NCBI RefSeq assembly: GCF_002844275.1
Contig: NZ_NXGX01000001.1
Location: forward strand, 124,001 to 188,000
DNA: 64,000 bases
Reading direction: 5' to 3'
Source: Thalassospira lohafexi
GTDB taxonomy: Bacteria; Pseudomonadota; Alphaproteobacteria; Rhodospirillales; Thalassospiraceae
Position numbers and translations under genes: made by a program. Position 1 is the first letter of the stretch, and each line of letters starts with the position of its first letter. This document shows, piece by piece, positions 1 through 9,633 of this stretch. Under the pieces are notes generated by a model. The model was not told the DNA's origin and ran no database searches. It worked only from the letters and a program-made list of their open reading frames with translations.

Positions 1-531
1 ACGCGGCATGAGTTGCTGTGACTGAACACAGGTGAACTGGGCAAAGGACCCGTCGGGGGTTTCATAGCCCCAAATACGCTGGGTCGGGGATAGCATCGGA
101 TCGCCACCGTTGCATTCCTCGTCATCGCCATCATCCTGATTACAGTGAATGACGACTTCATCGCCAACTTTCCAGCGCGTGACCTTGGAGCCAACCGCCC
201 AGACGATGCCCGACGCATCGGACCCGGCGATATGATAGGGCAGGTCATGAACATCAAAGACCGAGATCGGTTGGCCAAGGGACGCCCATACGCCGTTATA
301 ATTCACGCCGGCCGCCATCACGAGAACGAGGACTTCGTGGCTGTCAGGCTGTGTCACCGGCAGGACTTCGCATTGCATGGCGGTATCAGGTTCGCCGTGG
401 CGTTCACGACGAATGGCCCAGCCATACATGTTTTTGGGCACATGACCCAATGGCGGGATTTCGCCAATTTCATATAAGTCTTTTACTTCCTGACCGCCGC
501 GGAAAGGCAATACTTCGGCAGTGGTATTCAT
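1..531 (-). CDS. ccr: Crotonyl-CoA carboxylase/reductase, N-terminal part (cut by window edge)
   Basis: The frame is open from an ATG at 531 to base 1, giving 177 residues of a longer protein. It reads as an N-terminal GroES-like zinc-type alcohol dehydrogenase domain (AAGVNYNGVWA, GSDASGIVWAVG, VGDEVVIHC) with the long N-terminal extension typical of crotonyl-CoA carboxylase/reductase. That enzyme reductively carboxylates crotonyl-CoA to ethylmalonyl-CoA with NADPH and CO2. AAGGAG lies 8 bases before the ATG. The divergent neighbour is the mutase acting two steps later in the same pathway, which supports Ccr over a generic quinone reductase. The C-terminal catalytic part is outside the window. 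Confidence 0.88.
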   Translation of the reverse strand, partial: MNTTAEVLPFRGGQEVKDLYEIGEIPPLGHVPKNMYGWAIRRERHGEPDTAMQCEVLPVTQPDSHEVLVLVMAAGVNYNGVWASLGQPISVFDVHDLPYHIAGSDASGIVWAVGSKVTRWKVGDEVVIHCNQDDGDDEECNGGDPMLSPTQRIWGYETPDGSFAQFTCVQSQQLMPR

Positions 532-833
532 GACCTTCACTCCTTGTTCGGGGTCGATCCGAATCGCGCCGGGCTGTCGTGTAATAAAATTACCCTGTGT
601 TGCGCTGCGGTCGACGAATCCTCCAAGCCACGGAATTTGTTTTTATTTCCCTGACAATTCCCCGGTTTTCAGCCGATATTTCGCGACGGTTTTCCGGGAT
701 TAGTTTGTTTTCGCTTTTATCGCGTTGCACAAATTGTTATATAATTATCCAAATTATGTCTAGTGGATAATTTAATAACGTTTTCGTGTAATAAAACGTA
801 AGCGTTTCAGCAATAAAAGTACGCGAGGTCGTG
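532..833. promoter_or_regulatory. Divergent ccr/ecm promoter region with repeated motifs
   Basis: This AT-rich intergenic region separates the two divergent genes. A 13-base direct repeat, TCGTGTAATAAAA, occurs at 577-589 and 784-796, about 45 bases from each start codon. There is a perfect 8-bp inverted repeat AATTATCC/GGATAATT at 743-750 and 765-772. Two smaller inverted repeats are GTAAT/ATTAC at 581-593 and ACGTTTT/AAAACGT at 778-799. They look like operator elements for co-regulation of both genes. No regulator is identified and no -35/-10 pair is claimed. Confidence 0.5.
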
Positions 834-2891
834 ATGCCGATGGAAAACCAGCGCAGCGCAGTAAATGCGGAACGGGATCGCCCATGGTTGATCCGGACCT
901 ATGCCGGGCACAGTTCGGCGGCGGCGTCGAACGCGCTGTATCGGCAGAATCTGGCGAAAGGGCAAACCGGGCTTTCGGTGGCCTTCGACCTGCCAACCCA
1001 GACGGGCTACGATTCGGATCATGTTCTGGCGCGCGGTGAAGTTGGCAAGGTCGGGGTGCCGGTTGGGCATCTCGGCGACATGATGACCTTGTTTGACGGC
1101 ATTCCACTTGATCAGATGAACACATCGATGACGATCAATGCGCCCGCTGCATGGTTGTTATCGCTTTATATCGCGGTGGCGGAAAAGCAGGGAACGCCGC
1201 GTGCCAGCCTTCAGGGCACGACCCAGAACGACATCATCAAGGAATATCTGTCACGCGGGACATATATCTTTCCGCCCGCACCGAGTTTGAAACTGATCAC
1301 CGATGTTGCGGCATTTACGTACCGCGAGGTGCCCAAATGGAACCCGATGAATGTCTGTTCGTACCATTTGCAAGAAGCCGGTGCGACGGCTGAACAGGAA
1401 CTGGCCTATGCGCTGGGCACGGCGATTGCGGTTCTGGATGCGGTGCGCGATTCGGGGCAGGTGCCCGAAGAAGACTTTGCCAAGGTGGTCGGGCGGATTT
1501 CATTTTTCGTCAATGCCGGTATACGCTTTGTCACGGAAATCTGCAAGATGCGGGCATTTTGCGAGCTGTGGGATGAAATCACCCGCGACCGATATGGCAT
1601 CGAAGACGCCAAATACCGCCGGTTCCGTTATGGGGTTCAGGTCAATTCGCTGGGGCTTACCGAACAGCAGCCCGAAAACAACGTCTATCGCATCCTGATC
1701 GAAATGCTGTCGGTGGTTTTATCGAAAAATGCCCGGGCACGCGCGGTGCAGCTTCCGGCGTGGAACGAGGCGCTTGGCCTGCCACGGCCCTGGGATCAGC
1801 AATGGTCGCTGCGGCTTCAGCAAATCATGGCCTATGAAACCGATCTTCTGGAATATGAGGACCTGTTTGATGGCAATCCGGCGATTGAGCGCAAGGTCGG
1901 GACTCTTAAGGACGGCGCACGGGCCGAACTGGCCCGACTTGATGCCATGGGTGGGGCAATTGCGGCGGTGGATGCCGGATATATGAAACAGGAACTGGTC
2001 AAATCCAACGCCATGCGTTTGGCCGATATTGAAAACGGGGTGACCAAGGTCATTGGCGTTAATGCCTTTACCGAGACGGAGCCATCGCCCCTGACGTCGG
2101 GGGAGAAATCGATCATGACGGTTGATGAGATGGCCGAGCAGGAACAGATCGAAAAACTGAAAGCCTGGCGATCTGATCGTGATCAGGCCAAGGTTAAGGA
2201 CGCATTATCGACCCTGGAACAGGCCGCCCGTGAAGGCTGCAACATCATGGAAAGTTCGATTGCCTGTGCCCACGCCGGGGTAACAACCGGGGAATGGTCG
2301 GAAACCCTGCGCGAAGTTTTTGGCGAATATCGTGCGCCAACCGGTATTACATCGATGATTGTGACCGGGGATGCGGAAAACCTTCAGACCTTGCGCACAC
2401 GGGTCGATGAGGTGTCGAACAAGCTTGGTGAACGCATGAAGATGCTGGTTGGCAAGCCGGGGCTTGATGGGCATTCCAACGGGGCCGAACAAATTGCGGT
2501 CAAGGCCGGTGAAGCCGGGATTGATGTTTTATATGACGGCATTCGCTGGACACCGGATGAGCTGGTGCGTAATGCGATTGACGAAGGTGCGCATGTGATC
2601 GGGCTTTCGATCCTGTCGGGGTCGCATGTGCCGCTGGTGCGCGAGGTGGTCAATGGATTGCGCGCGCGTGGGGCGGGGCATATTCCCGTGGTTGTCGGCG
2701 GCATCATCCCTGAGGCCGATATGCTGATCTTGCGCCAGATGGGGGTGGCGGCGGTTTATACGCCCAAGGATTACCAACTGGTGCGGGTAATTTCCGAAAT
2801 TGTCGATCTGGTGGATCGTACATCGTCAGAACCGCCTGTCGCCCAATCGGGCAACCGCACATCGGACGGGGTGGGGACAGCGATTTATTGA
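834..2891 (+). CDS. ecm: Ethylmalonyl-CoA mutase (MeaA-type, B12-dependent)
   Basis: A protein of about 685 residues with an acyl-CoA mutase barrel (residues about 10-510) and a C-terminal cobalamin-binding domain. The base-off B12 motif GLDGHSNG has its histidine near residue 547, followed by GSHVPL and VVVGGIIPEAD. It converts ethylmalonyl-CoA to methylsuccinyl-CoA. Length and divergent pairing with ccr favour this over methylmalonyl-CoA mutase. Three starts are possible: GTG 831, ATG 834 and ATG 840. CGAGG ends five bases before 834, so 834 is preferred. Confidence 0.88.
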   Translation: MPMENQRSAVNAERDRPWLIRTYAGHSSAAASNALYRQNLAKGQTGLSVAFDLPTQTGYDSDHVLARGEVGKVGVPVGHLGDMMTLFDGIPLDQMNTSMTINAPAAWLLSLYIAVAEKQGTPRASLQGTTQNDIIKEYLSRGTYIFPPAPSLKLITDVAAFTYREVPKWNPMNVCSYHLQEAGATAEQELAYALGTAIAVLDAVRDSGQVPEEDFAKVVGRISFFVNAGIRFVTEICKMRAFCELWDEITRDRYGIEDAKYRRFRYGVQVNSLGLTEQQPENNVYRILIEMLSVVLSKNARARAVQLPAWNEALGLPRPWDQQWSLRLQQIMAYETDLLEYEDLFDGNPAIERKVGTLKDGARAELARLDAMGGAIAAVDAGYMKQELVKSNAMRLADIENGVTKVIGVNAFTETEPSPLTSGEKSIMTVDEMAEQEQIEKLKAWRSDRDQAKVKDALSTLEQAAREGCNIMESSIACAHAGVTTGEWSETLREVFGEYRAPTGITSMIVTGDAENLQTLRTRVDEVSNKLGERMKMLVGKPGLDGHSNGAEQIAVKAGEAGIDVLYDGIRWTPDELVRNAIDEGAHVIGLSILSGSHVPLVREVVNGLRARGAGHIPVVVGGIIPEADMLILRQMGVAAVYTPKDYQLVRVISEIVDLVDRTSSEPPVAQSGNRTSDGVGTAIY

Positions 2892-2919
2892 TCGGGAGCG
2901 CGGAGACGCGTTCTGCCCC

Positions 2920-3540
2920 CTAGCGTCTGGTTTGCGATGAGCTGATCAGGTTGGGCCATGTCGTCATGGCGGCATCGGCCACGGCGATCAGGTCGGTGCG
3001 GGTTGCGCCGTCGCGTGCCTGTATGGACATGCCATGCTGCACAGTCGCGTAATAGGCCGCCATGGTGTCGATGTTGGCGATGCTTGGAATGTGGCCACGC
3101 CGTTGTCCTTCGGCATAGAGGTTGCGCAAGGTTTCAGTCACCTTGCGGCGATGACCGCGCAGGGTCTGATTGACGGTTGCGTGGTTTGAGTTCGCCTGTG
3201 GTGCGGCGAGAACAACCAGACAGCCATGCGGTGTATCGTCGCGGGTAAAGGCGTTGGCCGAGGCGACCAGCACGTGGTGGGTGGCGTCTTTGGGGTGTTT
3301 GAACCGTTCCAGATTGCCCCAGATTTCTGTGCCGTGAAGTTTGCTGTAATGGGCGATAACCTCATCAAACAGCGTTTCCTTACTGCCAAAGGCGGCATAG
3401 ATGCTGGGCGGGCGAAGTTCCATTGCCGTGCTGAGATCGGCCATGGATGTATTGTCATAGCCCCGTTCCCAGAACAGGCCAAGGGCCTTGTCCAATGCAT
3501 CGTCCCGGTCAAATGCGGGTGGTCTGCCGCGTGTCGCCAT
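2920..3540 (-). CDS. TetR/AcrR family transcriptional regulator
   Basis: A 206-residue protein with an N-terminal helix-turn-helix typical of TetR repressors (ALGLFWERGYDNTSMADL, then PPSIYAAFGSKETLF). The C-terminal ligand domain resembles the AefR/YxaF-like group. The ATG at 3540 is chosen over an upstream TTG at 3555, because the TTG overlaps a palindromic operator. It is divergent from a short-chain dehydrogenase, and two matching palindromes lie between them, so it probably represses both itself and that gene. The ligand is unknown. It converges with ecm, leaving 28 bases between the stops. Confidence 0.85.
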   Translation of the reverse strand: MATRGRPPAFDRDDALDKALGLFWERGYDNTSMADLSTAMELRPPSIYAAFGSKETLFDEVIAHYSKLHGTEIWGNLERFKHPKDATHHVLVASANAFTRDDTPHGCLVVLAAPQANSNHATVNQTLRGHRRKVTETLRNLYAEGQRRGHIPSIANIDTMAAYYATVQHGMSIQARDGATRTDLIAVADAAMTTWPNLISSSQTRR

Positions 3541-3553
3541 GGTCTGTCTTTCC

Positions 3554-3579
3554 AATTATGTAATGATCACTAAATAAAT
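3554..3579. promoter_or_regulatory. Operator palindrome 1 (TetR side)
   Basis: Site centred on GATC at 3565-3568. Its left half, AATTATGTAATGATCACTA, matches the second site at 3610-3635, but its right half has drifted (AATAAAT instead of CATAATT). It begins 14 bases upstream of the regulator ATG, where a bound repressor would block that promoter. Inferred target of the adjacent TetR protein. Confidence 0.65.
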
Positions 3580-3609
3580 GACTTGACGTCAAAATGCAAG
3601 GCTGCGATC

Positions 3610-3635
3610 AATTATGTAGTGATCATTACATAATT
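3610..3635. promoter_or_regulatory. Operator palindrome 2 (dehydrogenase side)
   Basis: A 26-base near-perfect palindrome centred on GATC at 3621-3624, with half-sites AATTATGTA and TACATAATT. Only the symmetric R/Y pair flanking TGATCA departs from perfect symmetry. It ends 10 bases before the dehydrogenase ATG and abuts its Shine-Dalgarno sequence. The centre-to-centre distance to site 1 is 56 bp. The size and symmetry fit a TetR operator. Confidence 0.72.
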
Positions 3636-3645
3636 GGAGTTTCCC

Positions 3646-4386
3646 ATGCAGAACCTTACTGGAAAAGTCGCCTTCGTCACCGGCGGAAGCCGTGGCATTG
3701 GGGCTGCCATCGCAAAACGTCTGGCCCGCGACGGGGCCACAGTTGCGCTGACCTATGTCAGTAGTCCAGACCGGGCCCGCGATGTGGTCGGCGAGATTGA
3801 GGCGGCGGGCGGTACGGCCTTGGCGATAAAGGCCGATAACCGCAATGCCGAGGAGATTGAAGCCGCAGTCAATCAAGCGGCGGCACAATTTGGACAGATC
3901 GATATTCTGGTGAACAATGCCGGGATTATCGAATTCGCACCGATTGACGAATTTAGTATCGAGCAGTTTGACCGCACGGTTGATGTCAATGTGCGTGCGG
4001 TTTTTGTCGCGACCAAGGCCGCACTGGCCCACATGCCTGATGGCGGGCGGATCATTTCGACGGGCAGTAATCTCGCACACCGGGTGCCATGGCCAGGGTT
4101 GAGCCTTTATGCCCTGTCAAAATCGGCCCTTATCGGCTTTACCCGTGGGGTGGCCCGGGATTTGGGACCACGCAAAATCACCGTCAATGTTGTTCATCCG
4201 GGGCCAACCGAAACCGACATGAACCCGGCAGAGGGTGATATTGCCGATGTGGCACGCAGCGTCATGGCCATCCCCGATTACAGTGATGCCGATGATACAG
4301 CCGGTCTTGTCGCGTGGCTTTCCGGGCCGGAGGCAAAGGTCGTCACAGGGTCGGAATTTACCGTCGATAGCGGCATGAACGCGTGA
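3646..4386 (+). CDS. SDR family NAD(P)-dependent oxidoreductase
   Basis: A 246-residue classical short-chain dehydrogenase/reductase. It has the cofactor motif TGGSRGIG (12-19), NNAG (90-93), catalytic Tyr155 and Lys159 in YALSK, and a Ser in STGS near 138-141. The C-terminal part resembles 3-oxoacyl-ACP reductase-like members. The substrate cannot be told from sequence. ATG 3646 is chosen because the upstream in-frame TTG (3634) lies within the TTGGAG ribosome-binding site. It is probably derepressed when the divergent TetR protein binds its ligand. Confidence 0.88.
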   Translation: MQNLTGKVAFVTGGSRGIGAAIAKRLARDGATVALTYVSSPDRARDVVGEIEAAGGTALAIKADNRNAEEIEAAVNQAAAQFGQIDILVNNAGIIEFAPIDEFSIEQFDRTVDVNVRAVFVATKAALAHMPDGGRIISTGSNLAHRVPWPGLSLYALSKSALIGFTRGVARDLGPRKITVNVVHPGPTETDMNPAEGDIADVARSVMAIPDYSDADDTAGLVAWLSGPEAKVVTGSEFTVDSGMNA

Positions 4387-4572
4387 TACAGGCGTAGTTA
4401 CGCGCATGTTAGATGTAGCTTCGGTGGGTTGGTCATCAGCCCACCGATACCGGCAGTATCTGACGGAGCTTGATCGCCGGGCGGGCGGTTTTGCCGTCCA
4501 CAGATGATATGAAATGCGTTTCTGCGAAGCGAAAGAACAGCCAAAGTGCGGGCGTAGGCCGTTTTCGTTCAA

Positions 4573-6972
4573 TCAGGTTTTGGCCGCAATCCGTTTGGGT
4601 TCCTGAGCCTGACGTTCGGTGACCCAGGTGACGAATGTGTCGGCTGGCAGCGGTTTGGAATAGAGGTAGCCCTGAATGAAGTCGCAGCCCTTTTCACGAA
4701 GGTAATCTAGCTGTTCGACTTCTTCCACGCCCTCGGCAACAACTTCAAGGTTAAGGCTGTGGCCCAAGCCAATCACCGCATCAACAATCGCCTTGTCATC
4801 CATATCGACATGGATGTCATTGACAAAGGACTGGTCGATCTTGATTGAGCTGACGGGGAACCGTTTAAGGTAGTTGAGCGACGAATAGCCGGTGCCAAAG
4901 TCGTCAATGGCGATCATCACGCCAAGTGCCTTGAGTTCTTTTAGCGTCGAGACGGCTTTTTCCGGATTGTTCATCAGGATCGACTCGGTAATTTCGAGTT
5001 CCAGCGTGCCTTCTGGCATTGCTGTATCTTTGACGATTCTGGTGACACTCGATACCAGTTCAGCATCCTGGAACTGTGCGGGCGACAGATTTACGGCAAT
5101 GCGGAGACCCGGCAAGCTGCTATCGCGCCAGATCTGCGTTTGTTTGCAGGCTTTTTCGAGAACCCATGCGCCGAGACGGTTGATCAGGCCGCATTCTTCA
5201 GCGACCGAGATAAACTCGCCCGGCATGATCAGGCCGCGATCAGGGTGATGCCAGCGTACGAGGGCTTCGGCGCCAACGACCCGCTCGGTACGGCAGTCGA
5301 TTTTGGGCTGGTAGTACAGTTCAAGCTGATCGTTCTCAAGCGCGTTGCGCAGGTCTTCTTCGATGGTTTTACGTTCCTTGACCCGTTCGTGCATCGACGG
5401 CAGGAAGAAGCGGTAATTGTTGCGGCCTTCGGCCTTGGCGGCATACATCGCCATGTCGGCATTTTTGACCAGCTGTTCGGGATTTTCGCCGTCCTCGGGG
5501 AACAGGGTGATGCCGACACTGGCAGTGGAATGCAGGCGGATGCCGCGGCAATCAAATGGCTGGCACAGTTCATCGATGATGCGCTGGGCAAGGACGATGG
5601 TGTCTTCGATGTTTTGAACGTCGGTCTGAATAATCGCGAATTCATCACCGCCAAGACGCGCAGCGGTATCGGAATCGCGAATGATCCGGGATAGACGTTG
5701 TCCCATCTCCTGAATCATCAGATCGCCGACATCATGGCCAAAGTGGTCGTTGATGTCCTTGAACCGGTCAAGGTCGACAAACAGAACCGTCACACCGCGC
5801 TGGAACCGGCGGGCCGAGAGCAAGGCCTGACGCAGGCGGTCAAGGAACAGGGTGCGGTTGGGCAGGCTGGTCAGCACATCATGCACGGCAAGATGGCGCA
5901 TGCGGGCTTCGGTCTGTTTACGTTCGGTAATGTCGGTATAGGTCGCAACATAGCCGCCGCCGGGCATCGGGTTGTGATCGACCTGAATAACACGGCCGTT
6001 CGGGCGGGTGCGTTCCATGCGATAGGGTTCGCGACGGCGCGCAATCGCCACACGGTCGGAAATCAGGGCCTGAATGCTGACATCACCGTATTCGCCACGT
6101 TCGCCATTGTAGCGCAGGATATCGGAAAGAGGGGTGCCTTCCTTGACCAGATCACGCGGCAGGTTGAGCAGTTCGATGTACCGTTCGTTCCAGACCATCA
6201 GATTAAGGTCCTGATCGAACAGGCAGATGCCCTGACCAATATTGTGAAGGGTTGCTTCGAGCAGGGCCTGCTTACGCTGGGCTTCTTCCTGCGATTGTCC
6301 CTGCAGGGCGACCATTTCGTTATATTCGCGGATCAAAAGACCCAGTTCGTCGGCACTGTTCCATTCAACCGGGCGGCGTAAACGGCCATGCTTGGTCATC
6401 CGGATGGAATGCAGCAGACGGTTAAGCGGTTCCTTGATCGACCGTTTGTTGGCAATCAGCAAACTGGCGGCAACGACGGCGATCAGCAGGCCAAACAGGA
6501 CCATGTCAATCGCGATGCGCCGGAGAAGAAGGTTCTGGACACGTTCTTCTGTGAAGTAGATCACCAGTTCACCAACGTCGTGGCGAACATTATTGCGTTC
6601 AAAATAGACTCGGCGCGACAGGCGCAGCGTATCGGCCAGTTCGGATTGGGAAACGCCGGTATGGGCAAATTCTGTGCCGTCGGCGCCAAGGGCCTGCACA
6701 GCAACGATGTCGCGGTCACGCGCCATGGCGTTCAGTGCGGATTCGATATTATCAACGTCAAGATACCAGAACGGGGTGGCAAGAACGCGCGCGTTAATGT
6801 CGGCGGTTTGTTCGACTTTGCCATTCAAATCATCGCGCAAAACCTTGTAGCTGACGTACCCGAACACGATAAACAGCGCGAGCGAGAACATCGAAACCAG
6901 CGGCAATGCTATGAATAGCAACCGGCTGCTGAGCGACTTGCGTTGTAAAAAGCCGTACGATCCGCGCGACAA
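4573..6972 (-). CDS. Membrane PAS-GGDEF-EAL cyclic-di-GMP enzyme
   Basis: A protein of about 799 residues. Order: TM helix (about 18-42), periplasmic sensor segment (about 45-150), second TM (about 155-175), HAMP-like linker, PAS domain (about 235-350), GGDEF, EAL. The diguanylate cyclase motif RLGGDEF is intact, with an RxxD inhibitory site (RDSD) five residues before it. The EAL signature (GAEALVRW, EITES, DDFGTGYSS, VAEGVE) is also intact, so both synthesis and hydrolysis of c-di-GMP are possible. TTG 6972 has AGGAGA six bases upstream. An alternative TTG at 7008 would add 12 residues and lacks a ribosome-binding site. Confidence 0.9.
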   Translation of the reverse strand: MSRGSYGFLQRKSLSSRLLFIALPLVSMFSLALFIVFGYVSYKVLRDDLNGKVEQTADINARVLATPFWYLDVDNIESALNAMARDRDIVAVQALGADGTEFAHTGVSQSELADTLRLSRRVYFERNNVRHDVGELVIYFTEERVQNLLLRRIAIDMVLFGLLIAVVAASLLIANKRSIKEPLNRLLHSIRMTKHGRLRRPVEWNSADELGLLIREYNEMVALQGQSQEEAQRKQALLEATLHNIGQGICLFDQDLNLMVWNERYIELLNLPRDLVKEGTPLSDILRYNGERGEYGDVSIQALISDRVAIARRREPYRMERTRPNGRVIQVDHNPMPGGGYVATYTDITERKQTEARMRHLAVHDVLTSLPNRTLFLDRLRQALLSARRFQRGVTVLFVDLDRFKDINDHFGHDVGDLMIQEMGQRLSRIIRDSDTAARLGGDEFAIIQTDVQNIEDTIVLAQRIIDELCQPFDCRGIRLHSTASVGITLFPEDGENPEQLVKNADMAMYAAKAEGRNNYRFFLPSMHERVKERKTIEEDLRNALENDQLELYYQPKIDCRTERVVGAEALVRWHHPDRGLIMPGEFISVAEECGLINRLGAWVLEKACKQTQIWRDSSLPGLRIAVNLSPAQFQDAELVSSVTRIVKDTAMPEGTLELEITESILMNNPEKAVSTLKELKALGVMIAIDDFGTGYSSLNYLKRFPVSSIKIDQSFVNDIHVDMDDKAIVDAVIGLGHSLNLEVVAEGVEEVEQLDYLREKGCDFIQGYLYSKPLPADTFVTWVTERQAQEPKRIAAKT

Positions 6973-7213
6973 ACGTATTCTCCTAGGCACCCACTTTCGA
7001 CTAGCCAAGCTCTACATTACTCGACCTTTGTATGGGGGCCAATACCCCTTACGTCAGGGTTGAATGAACCCGGAAGCTTGTCGAAACGCAAGTTTGATTT
7101 TGATTTTCTTATAAATAAACGTCTTAAGTTCTCCAACCCCATCTATTTTGGAGCGACGTGGTTCAGCTTCAAGTATTTGTCATCAATTGTAAGGATTTGT
7201 CACTATTTAGGGT

Positions 7214-7666
7214 TCAGACCCTAGGCACAGCCAGCCGGGCGAGTTCATCGCAGCGTTCGTTTTCCGGGTGGCCTGCGTGGCCTTTAACCCAGTGCCATTC
7301 GACCTGATGGGGTTTTAAGGCTTCGAGCATGCGTTGCCACAGTTCGACGTTCTTGACCGGCTTCTTGTCTGCCGTTTTCCAGCCGCGTTTCTGCCAACCA
7401 AAAATCCATTTGGTAATGCCATCACGGACATAGCTGCTGTCGGTATAGACATTGATGATGCAAGGACGTTTCAGGGCTTCAAGCGCGCTGATCGCGGCCA
7501 TCATTTCCATGCGGTTGTTGGTGGTTTCCGGATCACCACCCGACAGTTCTTTTTCGACACCCTTAAAGCGCAGGATCGCGCCCCAGCCGCCGGGGCCGGG
7601 GTTTCCACTACAGGCACCATCGGTATAGATCTCGACGTGGTTGTCGTCTGTTGCGTCTGAAGTCAT
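7214..7666 (-). CDS. rnhA: Ribonuclease HI
   Basis: A 150-residue RNase HI that cleaves the RNA strand of RNA-DNA hybrids. All catalytic residues are visible: Asp16 in [14 protein letters not shown], Glu54 in NRMEM, Asp76 in YTDSSYV, His130 and Asp140 in [13 protein letters not shown]. It is the last gene of an ispH-thrB-rnhA minus-strand string, 12 bases after thrB. A second, degenerate RNase H-like gene lies in the island at 42462-42908. Confidence 0.96.
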   Translation of the reverse strand: MTSDATDDNHVEIYTDGACSGNPGPGGWGAILRFKGVEKELSGGDPETTNNRMEMMAAISALEALKRPCIINVYTDSSYVRDGITKWIFGWQKRGWKTADKKPVKNVELWQRMLEALKPHQVEWHWVKGHAGHPENERCDELARLAVPRV

Positions 7667-7678
7667 CTCGTCACGTCC

Positions 7679-8647
7679 TTAATCAAGACCATAGGCCGAT
7701 GCATTTTCCACCCGTTGATGGAACCGCAGTTTGGTGATGTATTCGCGGGGATTTTTGGGCGTGACCAGTGCGTCCTTGGGGGTGTTGACCCAGTCATAAA
7801 GACGGGTCAGCAAGAACCGCAAGCTGGCGCCGCGTGCCAGAACGGGAAGGGCGGCCAATTCCGCATCGGAAAGCCCGCGTACCTTGCCATAATACGACAG
7901 AAGGTTTTTTGCCTTGGTGACGTTAAAGCTGCTGTCGGGTTCAAAGCACCACGCATTCATGCAGATCGCGATGTCATAGGCCAGAAGGTCATTGCAGGCA
8001 AAATAGAAGTCAATCAGGCCCGACACATCTTCCTTGCCGGGGAAGAAAAACACATTGTCGGGGAAAAGATCGGCATGAATGACGCCTTTGGGCAGGGCAT
8101 GCGGCCAGTTGGCTTCAAGATAATCAATCTCATCACCGATCATTTTGCCCAAACCGGGTTCAACATCATCGGCGTGTTCCTGGCAGCTTTCAAACAGCGG
8201 CCGCCAGCCTTTGACGCTCAGCGCGTTGGGCAGGTGCATTTCAAAGCCCAGACCCGCAGTGTGGAGCTGTGCCAGTGCAGTGCCAAGTCCGGCGCAATGG
8301 TGCGGCTGAATGCGGCGCGGTGACATGCCCTGCAAGAAGGATGTGATGGCAGCAGGGCGACCGCACAGGCGACGCAGCGCAACACCATCCTTACCGTGGA
8401 TTGGGGTCGGGCAATTAAGCCCGGTGGCCGACAGGTGATCCATCAGTCCCAGATAGAACGGCAGGTCATCCGGGTTTACCCGTTTTTCATACAGGGTCAG
8501 GATAAAAGGTGCCTTGGTCGTCTGAAGCAGGAAATTGGTATTTTCCACGCCTTCTGCGATGCCCTTGAACGAAACGACATCACCGATATCGTATTCGGCG
8601 ACAAAACGAGAGATATCTTCGTCTGAAACGTCGGTATAGACGGCCAT
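7679..8647 (-). CDS. thrB: Homoserine kinase (ThrB2, APH-fold)
   Basis: A 322-residue kinase of the aminoglycoside-phosphotransferase fold. The catalytic loop is HADLFPDNVFF and the metal-binding Asp lies in GLIDFYFA. The N-terminus GIAEGVENTNFLL is typical of alphaproteobacterial homoserine kinase. It phosphorylates L-homoserine in threonine synthesis. The next enzyme, threonine synthase, is encoded at 31150. It sits between ispH and rnhA on the same strand. Confidence 0.93.
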   Translation of the reverse strand: MAVYTDVSDEDISRFVAEYDIGDVVSFKGIAEGVENTNFLLQTTKAPFILTLYEKRVNPDDLPFYLGLMDHLSATGLNCPTPIHGKDGVALRRLCGRPAAITSFLQGMSPRRIQPHHCAGLGTALAQLHTAGLGFEMHLPNALSVKGWRPLFESCQEHADDVEPGLGKMIGDEIDYLEANWPHALPKGVIHADLFPDNVFFFPGKEDVSGLIDFYFACNDLLAYDIAICMNAWCFEPDSSFNVTKAKNLLSYYGKVRGLSDAELAALPVLARGASLRFLLTRLYDWVNTPKDALVTPKNPREYITKLRFHQRVENASAYGLD

Positions 8648-8685
8648 TGGGTCTTTAATATTCCTGAATTAGGTTTGAAACCAGA

Positions 8686-9633
8686 TCAGCTTGCGAGCTG
8701 ACGGGGCAGTTTGAAGGTCACATTTTCGTCGGTCAATGTGATGGTTTCAATTGTGACGTTATAGCGTTCACGACAGGCATCGATGACTTCCTCGACCAGA
8801 ATTTCCGGTGCGGATGCCCCGGCTGTGATGCCAAGGGATGTGATGCCTTCAAGGGTTGACCAGTCGATGTCCTTGGCCCGTTCAACCAGAACCGATTTGT
8901 CACATCCTTCGCGTTTGGCAACTTCGACCAGACGGTTGGAGTTTGACGAGTTCGGGGCGCCAAGTACCAGAATGGCTTCGGTCTTTTCCGCGATCAGTTT
9001 GACAGCATGCTGACGATTGGTCGTCGCATAGCAAATGTCTTCTTTTTTCGGCACTGAAATGGACGGGAAACGCCGTTGAAGAATTTCGATGATTTTCGCG
9101 GTGTCATCGAGCGACAGCGTGGTCTGGGTGACAAAGGCAAGGTTTTCCGGGGTGTGATATTCCAGGTTTTCGGCGTCTTCCTCGGTTTCGATCAAGGTCA
9201 TGCTGCCCGGTGGCAATTGACCCATGGTGCCGATGACTTCCGGGTGGCCCGCGTGACCGATCAAAAGAATATGTTTGCCGTCGGCATGATGACGTTCAGC
9301 ACCACGGTGGACTTTGGACACCAGCGGACAGGTTGCATCGAGATATTCCAGTTTGCGGCTTTCGGCGGCTTCGGGAACCGATTTGGGAACGCCGTGCGCC
9401 GAAAAGATGACGGGAACACCGTCAGGAACCGCATCAAGTTCATCAACGAAAACAGCGCCCATGTCGCGCAGGCGATCAACGACGAATTTGTTGTGAACGA
9501 TTTCATGTCGGACATAGACAGGCGCGCCGTATTTTACGAGCGCCTTTTCCACAATCTCAATCGCGCGATCAACCCCGGCACAAAATCCGCGCGGGTTGGC
9601 AAGAACGATCCGAAGTTCGGCTTTGTCTGACAT
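8686..9633 (-). CDS. ispH: 4-hydroxy-3-methylbut-2-enyl diphosphate reductase
   Basis: A 315-residue IspH/LytB, the [4Fe-4S] enzyme of the last MEP-pathway step, which makes IPP and DMAPP. The three cluster cysteines are Cys18 ([14 protein letters not shown]), Cys102 ([11 protein letters not shown]) and Cys201 ([10 protein letters not shown]). [13 protein letters not shown] is also conserved. First gene of the ispH-thrB-rnhA string. Another MEP-pathway gene, ispE, lies at 51643. Confidence 0.96.
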   Translation of the reverse strand: MSDKAELRIVLANPRGFCAGVDRAIEIVEKALVKYGAPVYVRHEIVHNKFVVDRLRDMGAVFVDELDAVPDGVPVIFSAHGVPKSVPEAAESRKLEYLDATCPLVSKVHRGAERHHADGKHILLIGHAGHPEVIGTMGQLPPGSMTLIETEEDAENLEYHTPENLAFVTQTTLSLDDTAKIIEILQRRFPSISVPKKEDICYATTNRQHAVKLIAEKTEAILVLGAPNSSNSNRLVEVAKREGCDKSVLVERAKDIDWSTLEGITSLGITAGASAPEILVEEVIDACRERYNVTIETITLTDENVTFKLPRQLAS

